Of a stretch of 64,000 nt of DNA, positions 7,961-16,194 are shown piece by piece. The notes below the pieces were generated by a model. It was not told where the DNA came from. It saw nothing but the letters and a program-made list of their open reading frames with translations, and searched no databases. Both the position numbers and the translations under genes were made by a program. The stretch is taken from assembly GCA_002492725.1 (NCBI GenBank), contig DLAF01000071.1, forward strand, positions 10,303 through 74,302, read 5' to 3'. The number at the start of each line of letters is the position of its first letter. Within the stretch, counting starts at the first letter, position 1. This DNA is from Lachnospiraceae bacterium UBA7054 (GTDB taxonomy: Bacteria > Bacillota > Clostridia > Lachnospirales > Lachnospiraceae).

Positions 7961-8812
7961 ATGAGAACGGTAAAGGAATTGTCAGACATCACAGGTATCA
8001 GCGTGCGCGCGCTTCATTATTACGACGAAATCGGGCTGCTTACGCCGACGGCGAAAAGTGAAGCGGGATACAGGCTTTATGACGATAAAGCGTTGGAAAC
8101 ATTGCGGCAGATTTTATTTTTCCGCGAGTTTGCTATTCCTTTGGGAAAGATCAAGTCTATTTTGGAGAATCCTGCTCTGAATCAAAAACAGATTTTGCAG
8201 ATGCAAAGAGAGATGCTGGTGGCGCAGAAAGCGCGAACAGAGCGTCTGATCGCCGGCATCGATACTATTCTGAAAGGAGAAGATACAATGGATTTTGCGA
8301 TTTTTAGCAGGACGGAAGTGGAAGATATGTTTGATGCTATGTTTACACAGATACCGGAACAAATCAGGCAGATCGCTATTGATGAATTTGGCGGCGCGGA
8401 TAAATGGCGGGCGCATTATATTGAAGTGCTGTCATCTGAGCAGATGCAGAAATCATTTGCAAAGATTGTCGAATGGTACGGTGGTAAGGAGGCGTATCAG
8501 GATGCGGCAAAGCGTCCTATGAGTCAGCAAGTAGTCGAAAGCTATAATAAGAGACTTGACGCTATCCTGCAAAAATTGGCGGCAAAACAGGGATGTCCTG
8601 CGGATTCTTTTGAAGTGAAGGAGATCGTGGGGGAATATGGTTTTGTTATCAGACAGGCTTCCAGTATGAAGGATGAAAAGGGGTTTTTGCTTGTTTATGC
8701 GAAATCTTTTCGTAAGGATCCCATGCAGTCTGAACTGGATCAAAAGTATGGCGCGGGAAGCGCGGCCTTTTTTGCCGAGGCAATAGAAGCTTTTTACGGG
8801 AAAGCGGAGTAA
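7961..8812 (+). CDS. MerR family regulator with TipAS-like effector domain
   Basis: 283 residues. The N-terminal MerR winged helix (1-70) has V-K-E-L-S-D-I-T-G-I-S-V-R-A-L-H-Y-Y-D-E-I-G-L, shown here only as motif order, then a coiled-coil linker (75-105). A helical C-terminus with W-x-x-Y-x-x-K-E-A-Y-x-x-A is of the TipAS antibiotic-recognition type. Such proteins activate drug-resistance genes on binding a peptide antibiotic or other ligand. GGGAGGAG lies a few bases before the ATG. It is convergent with a decayed MFS efflux gene, its likely former partner. Confidence 0.85.
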   Translation: MRTVKELSDITGISVRALHYYDEIGLLTPTAKSEAGYRLYDDKALETLRQILFFREFAIPLGKIKSILENPALNQKQILQMQREMLVAQKARTERLIAGIDTILKGEDTMDFAIFSRTEVEDMFDAMFTQIPEQIRQIAIDEFGGADKWRAHYIEVLSSEQMQKSFAKIVEWYGGKEAYQDAAKRPMSQQVVESYNKRLDAILQKLAAKQGCPADSFEVKEIVGEYGFVIRQASSMKDEKGFLLVYAKSFRKDPMQSELDQKYGAGSAAFFAEAIEAFYGKAE

Positions 8813-8814
8813 GG

Positions 8815-9454
8815 AGAGAAAACAAAATCCCCGCAAGCGGCGACAGCACTACCATAATCATCGAAAAAGTAAAGGATTCCATGGAGATAAGCGTAGCCCG
8901 CTGTTTTGACGGAAACATACGCTGCAGGATCGTGTTCGTTCTGACCTGCAGCGTATCGTCGCCAAACGCCGCAATAAAGCCGCCGAGCGTCATCAACAGA
9001 AATGCCTGAATGCTCGAGAAACACGCCCGAGAGCACCAATGCCGCCGTCACGGCAAACACGTTTCTGTATTTTGGCTTCTTCCATTTCAGCACGACTTTC
9101 GCGCCAAGGATACCACCCATTTCCATAAAGAATAAGGCAGCCCCCAGCGCCTGATTTGGCATTCCTGCCGCGGGCAGTTTGGCCTGCAGGAAGAACAGAA
9201 GCAAAATATCCAATGCGCCAATTCCGATTTGACTGATTGAGTCAATTTGGCTGCGTCGCATTCTCCTTCATCGGGTACCCGCGCCTCATATAAGGAAAGA
9301 ACGATCAAAATCTGCAGGATGCACATTATGACGTCCGTGCCGTAGGCAGCCTTATGTTCAATAAAAAGCGCAAAACCCACGCTCCGGTCAATGACAGATT
9401 TCCCGCTACGGATGACAGGTATAGCTTCCTGATTTGATTTTTTGTTTTTTGCAT
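8815..9454 (-). pseudogene. Decayed MFS drug efflux transporter (Mef-like)
   Basis: Reading the minus strand from an ATG at 9452-9454 with AAGGAGG upstream, the frame begins M-Q-K-T-K-N-Q-I-R-K-L-Y-L-S-S-V-A-G-N and breaks within the first helix. It then continues in a second frame (...I-M-C-I-L-Q-I-L-I-V-L-S-L-Y, about 9240-9380). A third frame follows (G-A-L-D-I-L-L-L-F-F-L ... G-A-A-L-F-F-M-E-M-G-G, about 9040-9240) and a fourth (T-N-T-I-L-Q-R-M-F-P ... M-V-V-L-S-P-L-A-G-I, about 8830-8996). At least three frameshifts are needed, and the coding matter adds up to about 210 residues instead of 400, so internal and C-terminal parts are lost. It stops against the 3' end of the MerR gene. Confidence 0.8.
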
Positions 9455-9462
9455 AAAAAAAC

Positions 9463-9494
9463 CTCCTTAGCTTTTTTAGGAAAAAGTTAAGGAG
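9463..9494 (-). promoter_or_regulatory. RBS-sequestering leader hairpin of the decayed MFS gene
   Basis: On the minus strand CTCCTTAAC pairs with GCTAAGGAG across a 14-nt loop, burying the AAGGAGG that precedes the MFS start. This is the layout of translational or transcriptional attenuators of macrolide-type resistance genes. It is still intact although the gene is dead. Confidence 0.6.
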
Positions 9495-9614
9495 ATAGTG
9501 CGCCCTTTTTGCAGTTGAAGATTAATGCTTTTCCAGATCATATGACTGCCTTGGGTTGGTTTTCGATTGCTGATAAATATTTTACAAAACGGCCGCCGAA
9601 ATGTCAAGGAAAGC

Positions 9615-10124
9615 CTATTGTATCTTTTTTAAAAGCCTCTGCTTGAAGGCCCTGACCCTTGCGCCGTAGCGGGTTGAAAAGATGAGGCCTGTAAAGAGCA
9701 TACCAATCGCCAGTCCCTGCGCAAATTCCAATGCATTGACCACAACGGAATAATCATACAGGCTTGTGTCTTTTATGATGCCATAGGCCAATATCAAAAG
9801 CATGGCAATTGCATTGCAGATACGGACGCGCTTCTGATAGCGTTCCGCCTCTGTATTGGTATAATCGACTGCCTGTAATACGGTTTCTTTCATTTCTTTA
9901 TCCATGTTCTCGCTTTTCCTTTCTCCATTCAGGATTTCCCGCAGATCGACTTCGTAATAGTCGGACAGCTCAATCAAAAGATCCAAGTCCGGCATATTGT
10001 TGCCGTTTTCCCAGCGGGATACGGTTCGGTTTGACACGTTACATTTTTCCGCAAGCTGTTCCTGCGTCAATCCTTTTTGCTTGCGGAGCTCCTTTAAAAA
10101 TGCTCCTATTTTTTGTTGATTCAT
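9615..10124 (-). CDS. XRE family HTH regulator with C-terminal membrane segments
   Basis: 169 residues. A helix-turn-helix of the Cro/CI type occupies residues 6-61 (L-T-Q-E-Q-L-A-E-K-C-N-V-S-N-R-T-V-S-R-W-E-N-G). A charged linker follows, then two hydrophobic stretches (about 103-120 and 130-152) that look like membrane segments. Such membrane-bound XRE proteins are common in Firmicutes; the target is unknown. GGAGTCC lies 5 nt before the ATG. The gene is a single unit. Confidence 0.85.
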   Translation of the reverse strand: MNQQKIGAFLKELRKQKGLTQEQLAEKCNVSNRTVSRWENGNNMPDLDLLIELSDYYEVDLREILNGERKSENMDKEMKETVLQAVDYTNTEAERYQKRVRICNAIAMLLILAYGIIKDTSLYDYSVVVNALEFAQGLAIGMLFTGLIFSTRYGARVRAFKQRLLKKIQ

Positions 10125-10270
10125 GATGGACTCCTTTCGGAGAAAATCTTATCCTGAATGTCCGTTCAAAAACACGACACAAAGCGAGAAATGCCTTATT
10201 TTTCTAGCGGACAAGGTGTGTCTGACGTTTCTTATTTTACCACAAACTTGCATGCAGAGTTCATTTTGAC

Positions 10271-10303
10271 ATAAAAAAGAAGAATGCCCAAACAGGCATC
10301 CTC
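10271..10303 (-). terminator. Terminator of the lipoprotein gene
   Basis: On the minus strand GGATGCC-TGTTTG-GGCAT then TCTTCTTTTTT: a short GC stem followed by a T-run, 25-60 nt after the lipoprotein stop. Confidence 0.75.
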
Positions 10304-10328
10304 CTTTTTAAGGATAGGAAAAGTCGGT

Positions 10329-10727
10329 TTAGTTGATTCCCGTTATCCCGAGATTTCCGTCCACCGACTTAAAAATGATATTCGGTGTGGCTTCGCCCAT
10401 GATGAAGCCGGCCATGGTTTCCTCCAAGGTTGAGACATCTACGGCGGCAATCACGGCACATCTTTCTTCCGTAAAGATAACATCTTCACCCAAGGCCAGA
10501 AAAGCTTCTTTGTTATCCACTTCTTCACTGTTTACCGCAAGGGGGTAGCTGCACAAATCTGCCAGCGCTTCGAGATCCTTGTCGGCCACAGCGTTTTGGA
10601 TTTTTTCGGCAAAGACCGATACGTCGCTGCTCTCTGTGGAAGCGGGGGCGGCAGTCTCTTGTGTGCCGCATCCGACACAGGTAAGGATCACGATTGCGCA
10701 TATTGTAAGTACTTTCCAATTTTTCAT
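10329..10727 (-). CDS. Small lipoprotein of unknown function
   Basis: 132 residues. The type II signal sequence has a lysine at 5, a hydrophobic core and a lipobox-like T-C-V-G-C with the acylated Cys at 20; Cys at -3 is unusual. A Thr/Ala/Ser-rich linker follows. The mature domain (about 45-130) has F-A-E-K-I-Q-N-A-V-A-D-K-D-L-E-A-L-A-D-L early and ends in N-L-G-I-T-G-I-N, resembling small secreted alpha/beta-barrel domains, but I do not recognise the family. GGAGG lies 6 nt before the ATG at 10727. It diverges from the LytTR two-component genes with about 230 bp between starts, so shared control is possible. Confidence 0.75.
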   Translation of the reverse strand: MKNWKVLTICAIVILTCVGCGTQETAAPASTESSDVSVFAEKIQNAVADKDLEALADLCSYPLAVNSEEVDNKEAFLALGEDVIFTEERCAVIAAVDVSTLEETMAGFIMGEATPNIIFKSVDGNLGITGIN

Positions 10728-10771
10728 AATTTTCCTCCGAATGATTTTAAATTCATTTCTTTTGTTATTCC

Positions 10772-10801
10772 AGTATATCCCCTCCAAACGGTTGACGGCA
10801 A
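10772..10801 (-). promoter_or_regulatory. Promoter of the lipoprotein gene
   Basis: On the minus strand TTGCCG, an 18-nt spacer and TATACT, with the -10 about 45 nt before the lipoprotein start. Confidence 0.5.
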
Positions 10802-10864
10802 TCTCGCTTTTTTCGCATTTACTTCCCTGTTTTCCGCAATTCTGCAACTTAATGGTGCAAGCGG

Positions 10865-10893
10865 TTGCGAAACGGAATGAAGTTCGGTATAAT
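10865..10893 (+). promoter_or_regulatory. Promoter of the LytTR two-component pair
   Basis: TTGCGA (10865-10870), 17-nt spacer, perfect TATAAT (10888-10893), about 68 nt before the response-regulator start and divergent from the lipoprotein promoter. Confidence 0.65.
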
Positions 10894-10960
10894 TTCCGAT
10901 AGCATTTTCATGATATTGTATGGTCTGCGGACGGCAGCGATACAGACAAGGAGTTTGGGA

Positions 10961-11701
10961 ATGAAGATTATTATTTGTGATGACAATACAGAGGATTTAC
11001 GCAATATAGAAAAGTTGCTGGCGCAATATCAGGCAAAGTATCCGGACAGAGAGTTTGAGGTGGAAAAGTTTTCTGACTCATCTGGGTTATTCCGGCGGAT
11101 CGCGGAAAGGGAGCCGGCGGATATCTATATCTTGGATATGCTGATGCCGAAGCACACGGGCATCGACCTTGGAAATCAAATCCGAAAATGCGGGTGTGAA
11201 AGTATTATCATCTATCTGACGTCTTCCGATGACTATGCGCTGGATGCCTATGGTGTGCATGCCATTCGATATCTTTTGAAACCGATTAGGGAGGAGAGTT
11301 TTTTTGAGGCATTGGATTATGGATTATCCCTGTTACATCGAAAATCGGAAACGGAATCTGTCTATTTGGTCAAAACGAAGGATGGCTTGGTGCAGACGTC
11401 TTATTCTGAGATAGAATACATCGAAAACGCGAACAGAAAACTGGAAGTACATCTGATCGGAGGAAGCATTCTGAAAAGTATTTTTATTCGAAAATCTTTT
11501 GAGGAAGAGATTGACAGATTGGCGGAAGAAAAGAATTTTCTACAGGTACACAAATCGTTTGTAGTCAACCTCGATCATGTAAGACAGTTGGGGGCGGGCA
11601 CTATGACTATGGTATCCGGCAGGCAGATTCCTGTCAGCAAGGCGAAGGCGGCAAACGTAAAGCGGGAATATCTTTTGTTTGTTTCCGGCAAATACAGATA
11701 G
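10961..11701 (+). CDS. LytTR family response regulator (AgrA-like)
   Basis: 246 residues. The receiver domain is 1-120: D7-D8 acidic pocket, phospho-acceptor D59 in Y-I-L-D-M-L-M-P, and the switch lysine in L-L-K-P. A LytTR DNA-binding domain covers about 145-240, with F-L-Q-V-H-K-S-F-V-V-N-L-D-H-V as its hallmark. It regulates transcription after phosphorylation by the GHKL kinase encoded 16 nt downstream. The start at 10961 has AAGGAG upstream; longer in-frame forms would include the promoter. No autoinducer peptide gene was found next to it. Confidence 0.9.
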   Translation: MKIIICDDNTEDLRNIEKLLAQYQAKYPDREFEVEKFSDSSGLFRRIAEREPADIYILDMLMPKHTGIDLGNQIRKCGCESIIIYLTSSDDYALDAYGVHAIRYLLKPIREESFFEALDYGLSLLHRKSETESVYLVKTKDGLVQTSYSEIEYIENANRKLEVHLIGGSILKSIFIRKSFEEEIDRLAEEKNFLQVHKSFVVNLDHVRQLGAGTMTMVSGRQIPVSKAKAANVKREYLLFVSGKYR

Positions 11702-11717
11702 GAATGGTGGGAATGGA

Positions 11718-13019
11718 ATGAACATGGAAATGGTGTATTTGAAAGACATATCCTATACGTTGAGCCATATCTTTTTCATGGCGTATATCTATCTGTTTCT
11801 GACGCACCGCTTTTCCGGGAAGGCGACGTTGGCAATCTGTCTGGCGGCGTGTTTCGTAATGAATCTGTTGGATCTGTTTAAGCTGAATTTATTTCCGGAC
11901 AGCGGTTTGTTTTACTTTTGTACCACGATCGTACAAATTGCCATTGCGCAGTTTACGGGGCTTTGTATTGCAAGAAAAAGAGACAGCAGGGTACTGTTCA
12001 TTGGCCTGAGCGCGTCCAACTATGTGATTGTGGGCAGCATAACGGCATCGATCCTATATATTTGTACCGAGAATATCTGTCTGGCGCTGATCGGTAATAT
12101 TTTAATGCATCTTGTCATTTTATGGGTGCTCTATATCAAGATCGGGAATATCTTTCATTTGTTTTGCGAACGGGATTTAGGCAAAAGCCGGTTGGAACTT
12201 TGCCTGATTCCGGTGTTTTTCTATTGCTGCTTTTCCTGTCTGGCCTTTTTCCCTTATACACTGTATGATCATCCCCAAAATATATTGGTTGCCATTTTTT
12301 TGATGATCACGATGCTCGTTTCCTATGTCGTGGTGCTGCGTTATCTGCACAGTGAGACGAAGCAGGTGGAGACATACTGGAAGAATGTGATGTTTGAGTC
12401 CTATATCAAAGGATTGGAGACTCAGAACTATCTCGTGGAGCGGGCAGAGCAGAACCTGAGAATACTGCGGCATGACATTCGGCATTATTCGGCCATGATC
12501 GATTCACTGGCCGGTCAGGGAAACTATGAAGAGATCCGAAAGATAGCGGGGCATATCAGCGATGTGGTGGATGAAAATAAAGTCGAAAAATACTGTGAGA
12601 ATTTGATTGTAGGCACCATCCTTCTAAAAATGGCGGAACAGGCAAAACTCTTTCAAATCAGGCTGCATATGGATGTGCTGATACCAAAAGAGATTCCGGT
12701 AAACGAGTATGAGTTTGCCATGGTAGTTGCGAATCTGCTGGAAAATGCGTTATACGCCGTAAAGAATCTGGAGTCGGAAAAAAGGGATATTTTTGCCAAA
12801 ATTCATTGTACGGCAGAATATCTGTTGATCGATTTAGAAAATAAGTGTGAGGGAAATGTGACCTTCGATTCTCTTACCGGACTTCCCAAAAGCGGCAAGG
12901 GCGCAGGGCATGGACTGGGGATGCAGAGCGTACAGGCTTTTTCTGACAAACTGGGCGGGAATATTGAGTGTTACTGTGAAGAGGAACAGTTTCGGATGAT
13001 ACTGTTTGTAAGATTTTGA
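11718..13019 (+). CDS. GHKL-type sensor histidine kinase (AgrC-like)
   Basis: 433 residues. Five to six hydrophobic segments fill residues 10-215. The dimerisation helix carries the phospho-acceptor in L-R-H-D-I-R-H-Y (about residue 250). The C-terminal ATPase has N-L-L-E-N-A-L-Y-A-V (N box) and G-H-G-L-G-M-Q-S-V (G box). The long polytopic sensor and GHKL ATPase place it with AgrC/ComD-like kinases that sense peptides or membrane signals. It is co-transcribed with the LytTR regulator. Start choice between 11718 and 11724 is uncertain. Confidence 0.88.
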   Translation: MNMEMVYLKDISYTLSHIFFMAYIYLFLTHRFSGKATLAICLAACFVMNLLDLFKLNLFPDSGLFYFCTTIVQIAIAQFTGLCIARKRDSRVLFIGLSASNYVIVGSITASILYICTENICLALIGNILMHLVILWVLYIKIGNIFHLFCERDLGKSRLELCLIPVFFYCCFSCLAFFPYTLYDHPQNILVAIFLMITMLVSYVVVLRYLHSETKQVETYWKNVMFESYIKGLETQNYLVERAEQNLRILRHDIRHYSAMIDSLAGQGNYEEIRKIAGHISDVVDENKVEKYCENLIVGTILLKMAEQAKLFQIRLHMDVLIPKEIPVNEYEFAMVVANLLENALYAVKNLESEKRDIFAKIHCTAEYLLIDLENKCEGNVTFDSLTGLPKSGKGAGHGLGMQSVQAFSDKLGGNIECYCEEEQFRMILFVRF

Positions 13020-13054
13020 TCGACTGAAAAATTAGGGAGATTTTAAAAATGGCA

Positions 13055-13083
13055 TTGACAAAGTTCCAAGGACGGTATATGAT
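13055..13083 (+). promoter_or_regulatory. Promoter of the feo operon
   Basis: Perfect TTGACA (13055-13060), 17-nt spacer, TATGAT (13078-13083). Both 16-bp operators described next lie downstream of the start point, where a bound repressor would block the polymerase. Confidence 0.7.
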
Positions 13084-13090
13084 GACATAT

Positions 13091-13106
13091 GGTTAGAGAA
13101 TACTAA
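13091..13106 (+). promoter_or_regulatory. Metal-repressor-type operator, copy 1
   Basis: GTTAG-AGAATA-CTAAC: a 5-6-5 inverted repeat. The same form recurs at 13125 and before feoB at 13676. The TTAG/CTAA half-sites resemble those of DtxR/IdeR-type iron repressors; the regulator is inferred. Confidence 0.65.
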
Positions 13107-13124
13107 CTATTCTTTTTGACAGAT

Positions 13125-13140
13125 GGTTAGAGAAGACTAA
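13125..13140 (+). promoter_or_regulatory. Metal-repressor-type operator, copy 2
   Basis: GTTAG-AGAAGA-CTAAC, 34 bp after copy 1 (a little over three helical turns), between the promoter and feoA. Confidence 0.65.
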
Positions 13141-13179
13141 CGAGCACGCTGCAAAAAAGGTTTGGAAATGGAGGGACGC

Positions 13180-13392
13180 ATGATGCCGCTTACGTTAGCA
13201 GAGACGGGAGAAGAAAATATCATCAGGAAGATCGGGGGAAAGCAGGATGTCAGGGCGCATCTGGAGAATCTCGGTTTTGTTGTGGGAGGGGCGGTCACGG
13301 TCGTCAGCGCCATCGGGGGCAATGTCATCGTGAACGTAAAGGATTCCCGCATCGCAGTCAGCAAAGAGATGGCGCAGAAGATCATGGTCTGA
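13180..13392 (+). CDS. feoA: FeoA-domain protein, first copy
   Basis: About 70 residues forming one SH3-like FeoA domain: M-P-L-T-L-A-E-T-G, H-L-E-N-L-G-F-V-V-G-G-A-V-T-V-V and V-K-D-S-R-I-A-V-S-K-E-M-A-Q-K-I. FeoA is a small cytoplasmic partner of the FeoB iron(II) transporter. GGAGGG lies 4-7 nt before two consecutive ATGs (13180 and 13183), so either may be used; an in-frame TTG at 13162 is less likely. First gene of the feo operon. Confidence 0.88.
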   Translation: MMPLTLAETGEENIIRKIGGKQDVRAHLENLGFVVGGAVTVVSAIGGNVIVNVKDSRIAVSKEMAQKIMV

Positions 13393-13425
13393 CTTTAATC
13401 TTATGAAATGAGGAGGATAAAACGA

Positions 13426-13653
13426 ATGAAAACATTGAAAGAAGCAAAGGTCGGTGATACCGTCCGGGTGGTGAAGCTCCACGGTGAGGGTGCGGTCAAA
13501 CGAAGGATCATGGACATGGGACTGACAAAGGGCGTGGATGTACAGATACGCAAAGTGGCGCCTTTAGGCGATCCGATCGAGGTGACCGTCCGCGGTTATG
13601 AGCTTTCCATCAGAAAGGCGGATGCGGAAATGATCGAGGTCGACAACGCGTAA
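13426..13653 (+). CDS. feoA: FeoA-domain protein, second copy
   Basis: 75 residues, also one FeoA domain but diverged: T-L-K-E-A-K-V-G-D-T-V-R-V-V-K, V-K-R-R-I-M-D-M-G-L-T-K-G and P-I-E-V-T-V-R-G-Y-E-L-S-I-R-K. The last motif is the classical FeoA form, whereas the first copy lacks it. Two unlike FeoA proteins before FeoB are usual in Clostridia. GGAGG lies 9 nt before the ATG; 33 nt separate it from the first feoA. Confidence 0.9.
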   Translation: MKTLKEAKVGDTVRVVKLHGEGAVKRRIMDMGLTKGVDVQIRKVAPLGDPIEVTVRGYELSIRKADAEMIEVDNA

Positions 13654-13675
13654 AGAGTGATTTTTTTGGTCAACA

Positions 13676-13691
13676 GTTAGGAATAACTAAC
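13676..13691 (+). promoter_or_regulatory. Metal-repressor-type operator, copy 3 (before feoB)
   Basis: GTTAG-GAATAA-CTAAC, 28 nt before the feoB start. It has the same 5-6-5 form as the two operators before feoA and suggests an internal repressor site. Confidence 0.6.
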
Positions 13692-13718
13692 ACGAGAAAT
13701 AGAAGAAGGAGAGGAAAA

Positions 13719-16124
13719 ATGATGAGTATGAGAATTGCCCTTGCGGGCAACCCGAACTGCGGGAAAACGACGCTGTTCAATGCGTTGACCGGTTCCAACC
13801 AGTTTGTCGGGAACTGGCCGGGTGTCACGGTGGAAAAGAAGGAAGGAAGATTAAAGAAGCATGACGGTGTGACCATCACCGACCTTCCGGGGATCTATTC
13901 CCTTTCTCCTTATACGCTGGAGGAAGTGGTGGCAAGAAACTATCTGATCAGTGAGCGTCCCGATGCGATCCTGAACATCATCGACGGTACGAACCTGGAG
14001 AGGAACCTGTACCTGACCACGCAGCTCACCGAGCTTGGCATTCCGGTGGTTGTTGCCGTCAACATGATGGATGTGGTGGAGAAGAACGGTGACAGGATCA
14101 ACACGGCAGAGCTTTCTAGAGCGCTTGGCTGCAAAGTGGTGGAGATCTCCGCCCTGAAGGGAAACGGCATCATGGAGGCTGCGGAGGCTGCGATCGATGC
14201 GGCGAAGAACGGTAAGACTGTTCCCTTGCACACTTTTTCGGGCACGGTGGAGCATGCCCTTGCCCATATCGAGGAGGCGGCGGTGCACGGACTGCCGGAG
14301 GAACAGCAGCGGTGGTATGCCGTCAAGCTGTTTGAGCGGGACGACAAGGTTTTGGAGCAGCTGAGTCTGGATCCGGCGGTGCAAAAACATATCGAGGCGG
14401 ATATCAGGGCAGTCGAGGAGGAGATGGACGACGATGCGGAATCCATCATCACCAACGAGCGCTATGTTTATATCGGAAGCATCATCAAAGGGTGCTTAAA
14501 GAAAAAGTCCGCAGGAAAGCTGACTACCTCTGATAAGATCGACAGGATCGTCACGAATCGTTTCCTGGGGCTTCCGATCTTTGCAGCGGTCATGTTCCTT
14601 GTGTACTATATATCCATGGTGACGGTAGGAAGCGCGGCGACGGACTGGGCAAATGACGGACTGTTCGGTGACGGATGGCATCTGTTCGGCATCGGTTCGG
14701 GGGACTATGAAGAGGCAGCCGGAGAGTATGGCGACGCGGCGCTGATCGTGGACGGCTATGACGCTTACGTGGAAGAAAACGGCGCGGCTCCCACGGGTGA
14801 CTTCCCCTATGAGGTAGCGGATGACGAGACGCTGGAAGTGACGGTGGAGACGGCGACCCTGGCGGATTATGAGAATGCGCTGGCAGTGATGGAACAGTAC
14901 GGCGACGAACCTGACCCGGCAGCTTACGGGGTATGGGTACCCGGCATCCCGGTACTGGTCGGGAACGGACTGGAGGCTGCGGGTACCGCAGACTGGCTTG
15001 CGGGACTGATTAATGACGGCATCGTGGCCGGCGTCGGTGCGGTCCTGGGATTCGTGCCGCAGATGCTCGTTCTGTTCCTGCTCCTTGCATTCCTTGAGGC
15101 GTGCGGCTATATGGCGCGTATCGCTTTTGTGCTGGACCGTATCTTCCGTAAGTTCGGATTGTCCGGTAAGTCCTTTATCCCGATGCTGATCGGTACCGGC
15201 TGCGGCATTCCCGGCATCATGGCTTCGAGGACGATCGAGAATGAGCGCGACCGCCGTATGACGATCATGACGACTACCTTTATTCCCTGCGGCGCGAAGG
15301 TCCCGTTTATCGCCATGGTTGCGGGAGCGATCTTCGGCGGTTCCGCATGGGTGGCAACGAGCGCGTACTTCGTGGGTATGGCAGCGATCATCATTTCCAG
15401 TATCATGTTGAAGAAGACAAAGATGTTCTCAGGTGATCCGGCGCCTTTCGTCATGGAGCTTCCCGCTTATCATATGCCGACGGCGGGCAATGTGCTGCGC
15501 TCCATGTGGGAACGCGGATGGTCTTTCATCAGGAAGGCAGGCACCATTATCCTGCTCTCCACGATCGTGATCTGGTTCACGACTTACTTTGGCTTTACTT
15601 CCGATGGATTCCGGATGCTTGCGGAGGAGGAGATGGATCAGTCGCTGCTTGCGACGATCGGCGGCGCGATCGCGTGGATCTTCATACCGCTCGGCTGGGG
15701 GAACTGGCAGGCGGCGGTGGCGTCCATCACGGGCCTTGTGGCAAAGGAAAACATCGTCGGCACGATGGGTATCCTCTATCCCGGCGGCTGGCCAGAGATT
15801 GCGGCGAATTTCAGTATGGTAGCGGGATATTCCTTCCTTGTGTTCAACCTCTTATGCGCGCCCTGCTTTGCGGCGATCGGTGCCATCAAACGGGAGATGA
15901 ACAATGCGAAATGGACTTGGTTTGCGATCGGGTATCAGTGCGGGTTAGCTTACGCGGTGGCGCTGATGGTAAACCAGATCGGTTCGGCGTTCAACGGGAA
16001 CTTAAATATCATCGGTCTGCTTGCTGCCATCGTCATCCTCGGCGGTATGATCTATATGCTGTTCAGACCCTATAAAGAGGCGACAAAGCTGACCACAAAC
16101 ATGAAACTAAAAACGGCAAAGTAA
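13719..16124 (+). CDS. feoB: Ferrous iron transport protein B
   Basis: 801 residues. The N-terminal G-protein domain has G1 G-N-P-N-C-G-K-T (9-16), the switch G-V-T-V-E-K-K-E-G, G3 D-L-P-G and G4 N-M-M-D. A helical GDI-like region (170-260) follows, then the membrane domain with two Gate motifs, including L-I-G-T-G-C-G-I-P-G-I and P-C-G-A-K-V-P-F-I. It imports Fe2+ across the cytoplasmic membrane. Between the first membrane helix and the first Gate domain there is an acidic insertion of about 110 residues (about 315-425), which would be extracellular. AGGAGAGG precedes the ATG. Operon: feoA-feoA-feoB-small Cys-rich protein. Confidence 0.95.
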   Translation: MMSMRIALAGNPNCGKTTLFNALTGSNQFVGNWPGVTVEKKEGRLKKHDGVTITDLPGIYSLSPYTLEEVVARNYLISERPDAILNIIDGTNLERNLYLTTQLTELGIPVVVAVNMMDVVEKNGDRINTAELSRALGCKVVEISALKGNGIMEAAEAAIDAAKNGKTVPLHTFSGTVEHALAHIEEAAVHGLPEEQQRWYAVKLFERDDKVLEQLSLDPAVQKHIEADIRAVEEEMDDDAESIITNERYVYIGSIIKGCLKKKSAGKLTTSDKIDRIVTNRFLGLPIFAAVMFLVYYISMVTVGSAATDWANDGLFGDGWHLFGIGSGDYEEAAGEYGDAALIVDGYDAYVEENGAAPTGDFPYEVADDETLEVTVETATLADYENALAVMEQYGDEPDPAAYGVWVPGIPVLVGNGLEAAGTADWLAGLINDGIVAGVGAVLGFVPQMLVLFLLLAFLEACGYMARIAFVLDRIFRKFGLSGKSFIPMLIGTGCGIPGIMASRTIENERDRRMTIMTTTFIPCGAKVPFIAMVAGAIFGGSAWVATSAYFVGMAAIIISSIMLKKTKMFSGDPAPFVMELPAYHMPTAGNVLRSMWERGWSFIRKAGTIILLSTIVIWFTTYFGFTSDGFRMLAEEEMDQSLLATIGGAIAWIFIPLGWGNWQAAVASITGLVAKENIVGTMGILYPGGWPEIAANFSMVAGYSFLVFNLLCAPCFAAIGAIKREMNNAKWTWFAIGYQCGLAYAVALMVNQIGSAFNGNLNIIGLLAAIVILGGMIYMLFRPYKEATKLTTNMKLKTAK

Positions 16125-16135
16125 CAGCACAAAAG

Positions 16136-16163
16136 GGAGGATGCCAAAGAGCAGGCATTCTCC
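16136..16163 (+). terminator. Hairpin between feoB and the small Cys-rich gene
   Basis: GGAGGATGCC pairs with GGCATTCTCC across an 8-nt loop. There is no T-run, so it is more likely a processing or partial-attenuation structure than a full terminator. Confidence 0.5.
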
Positions 16164-16194
16164 TCAGAAATGGCAAATATAGGAGGGTCTGCGG

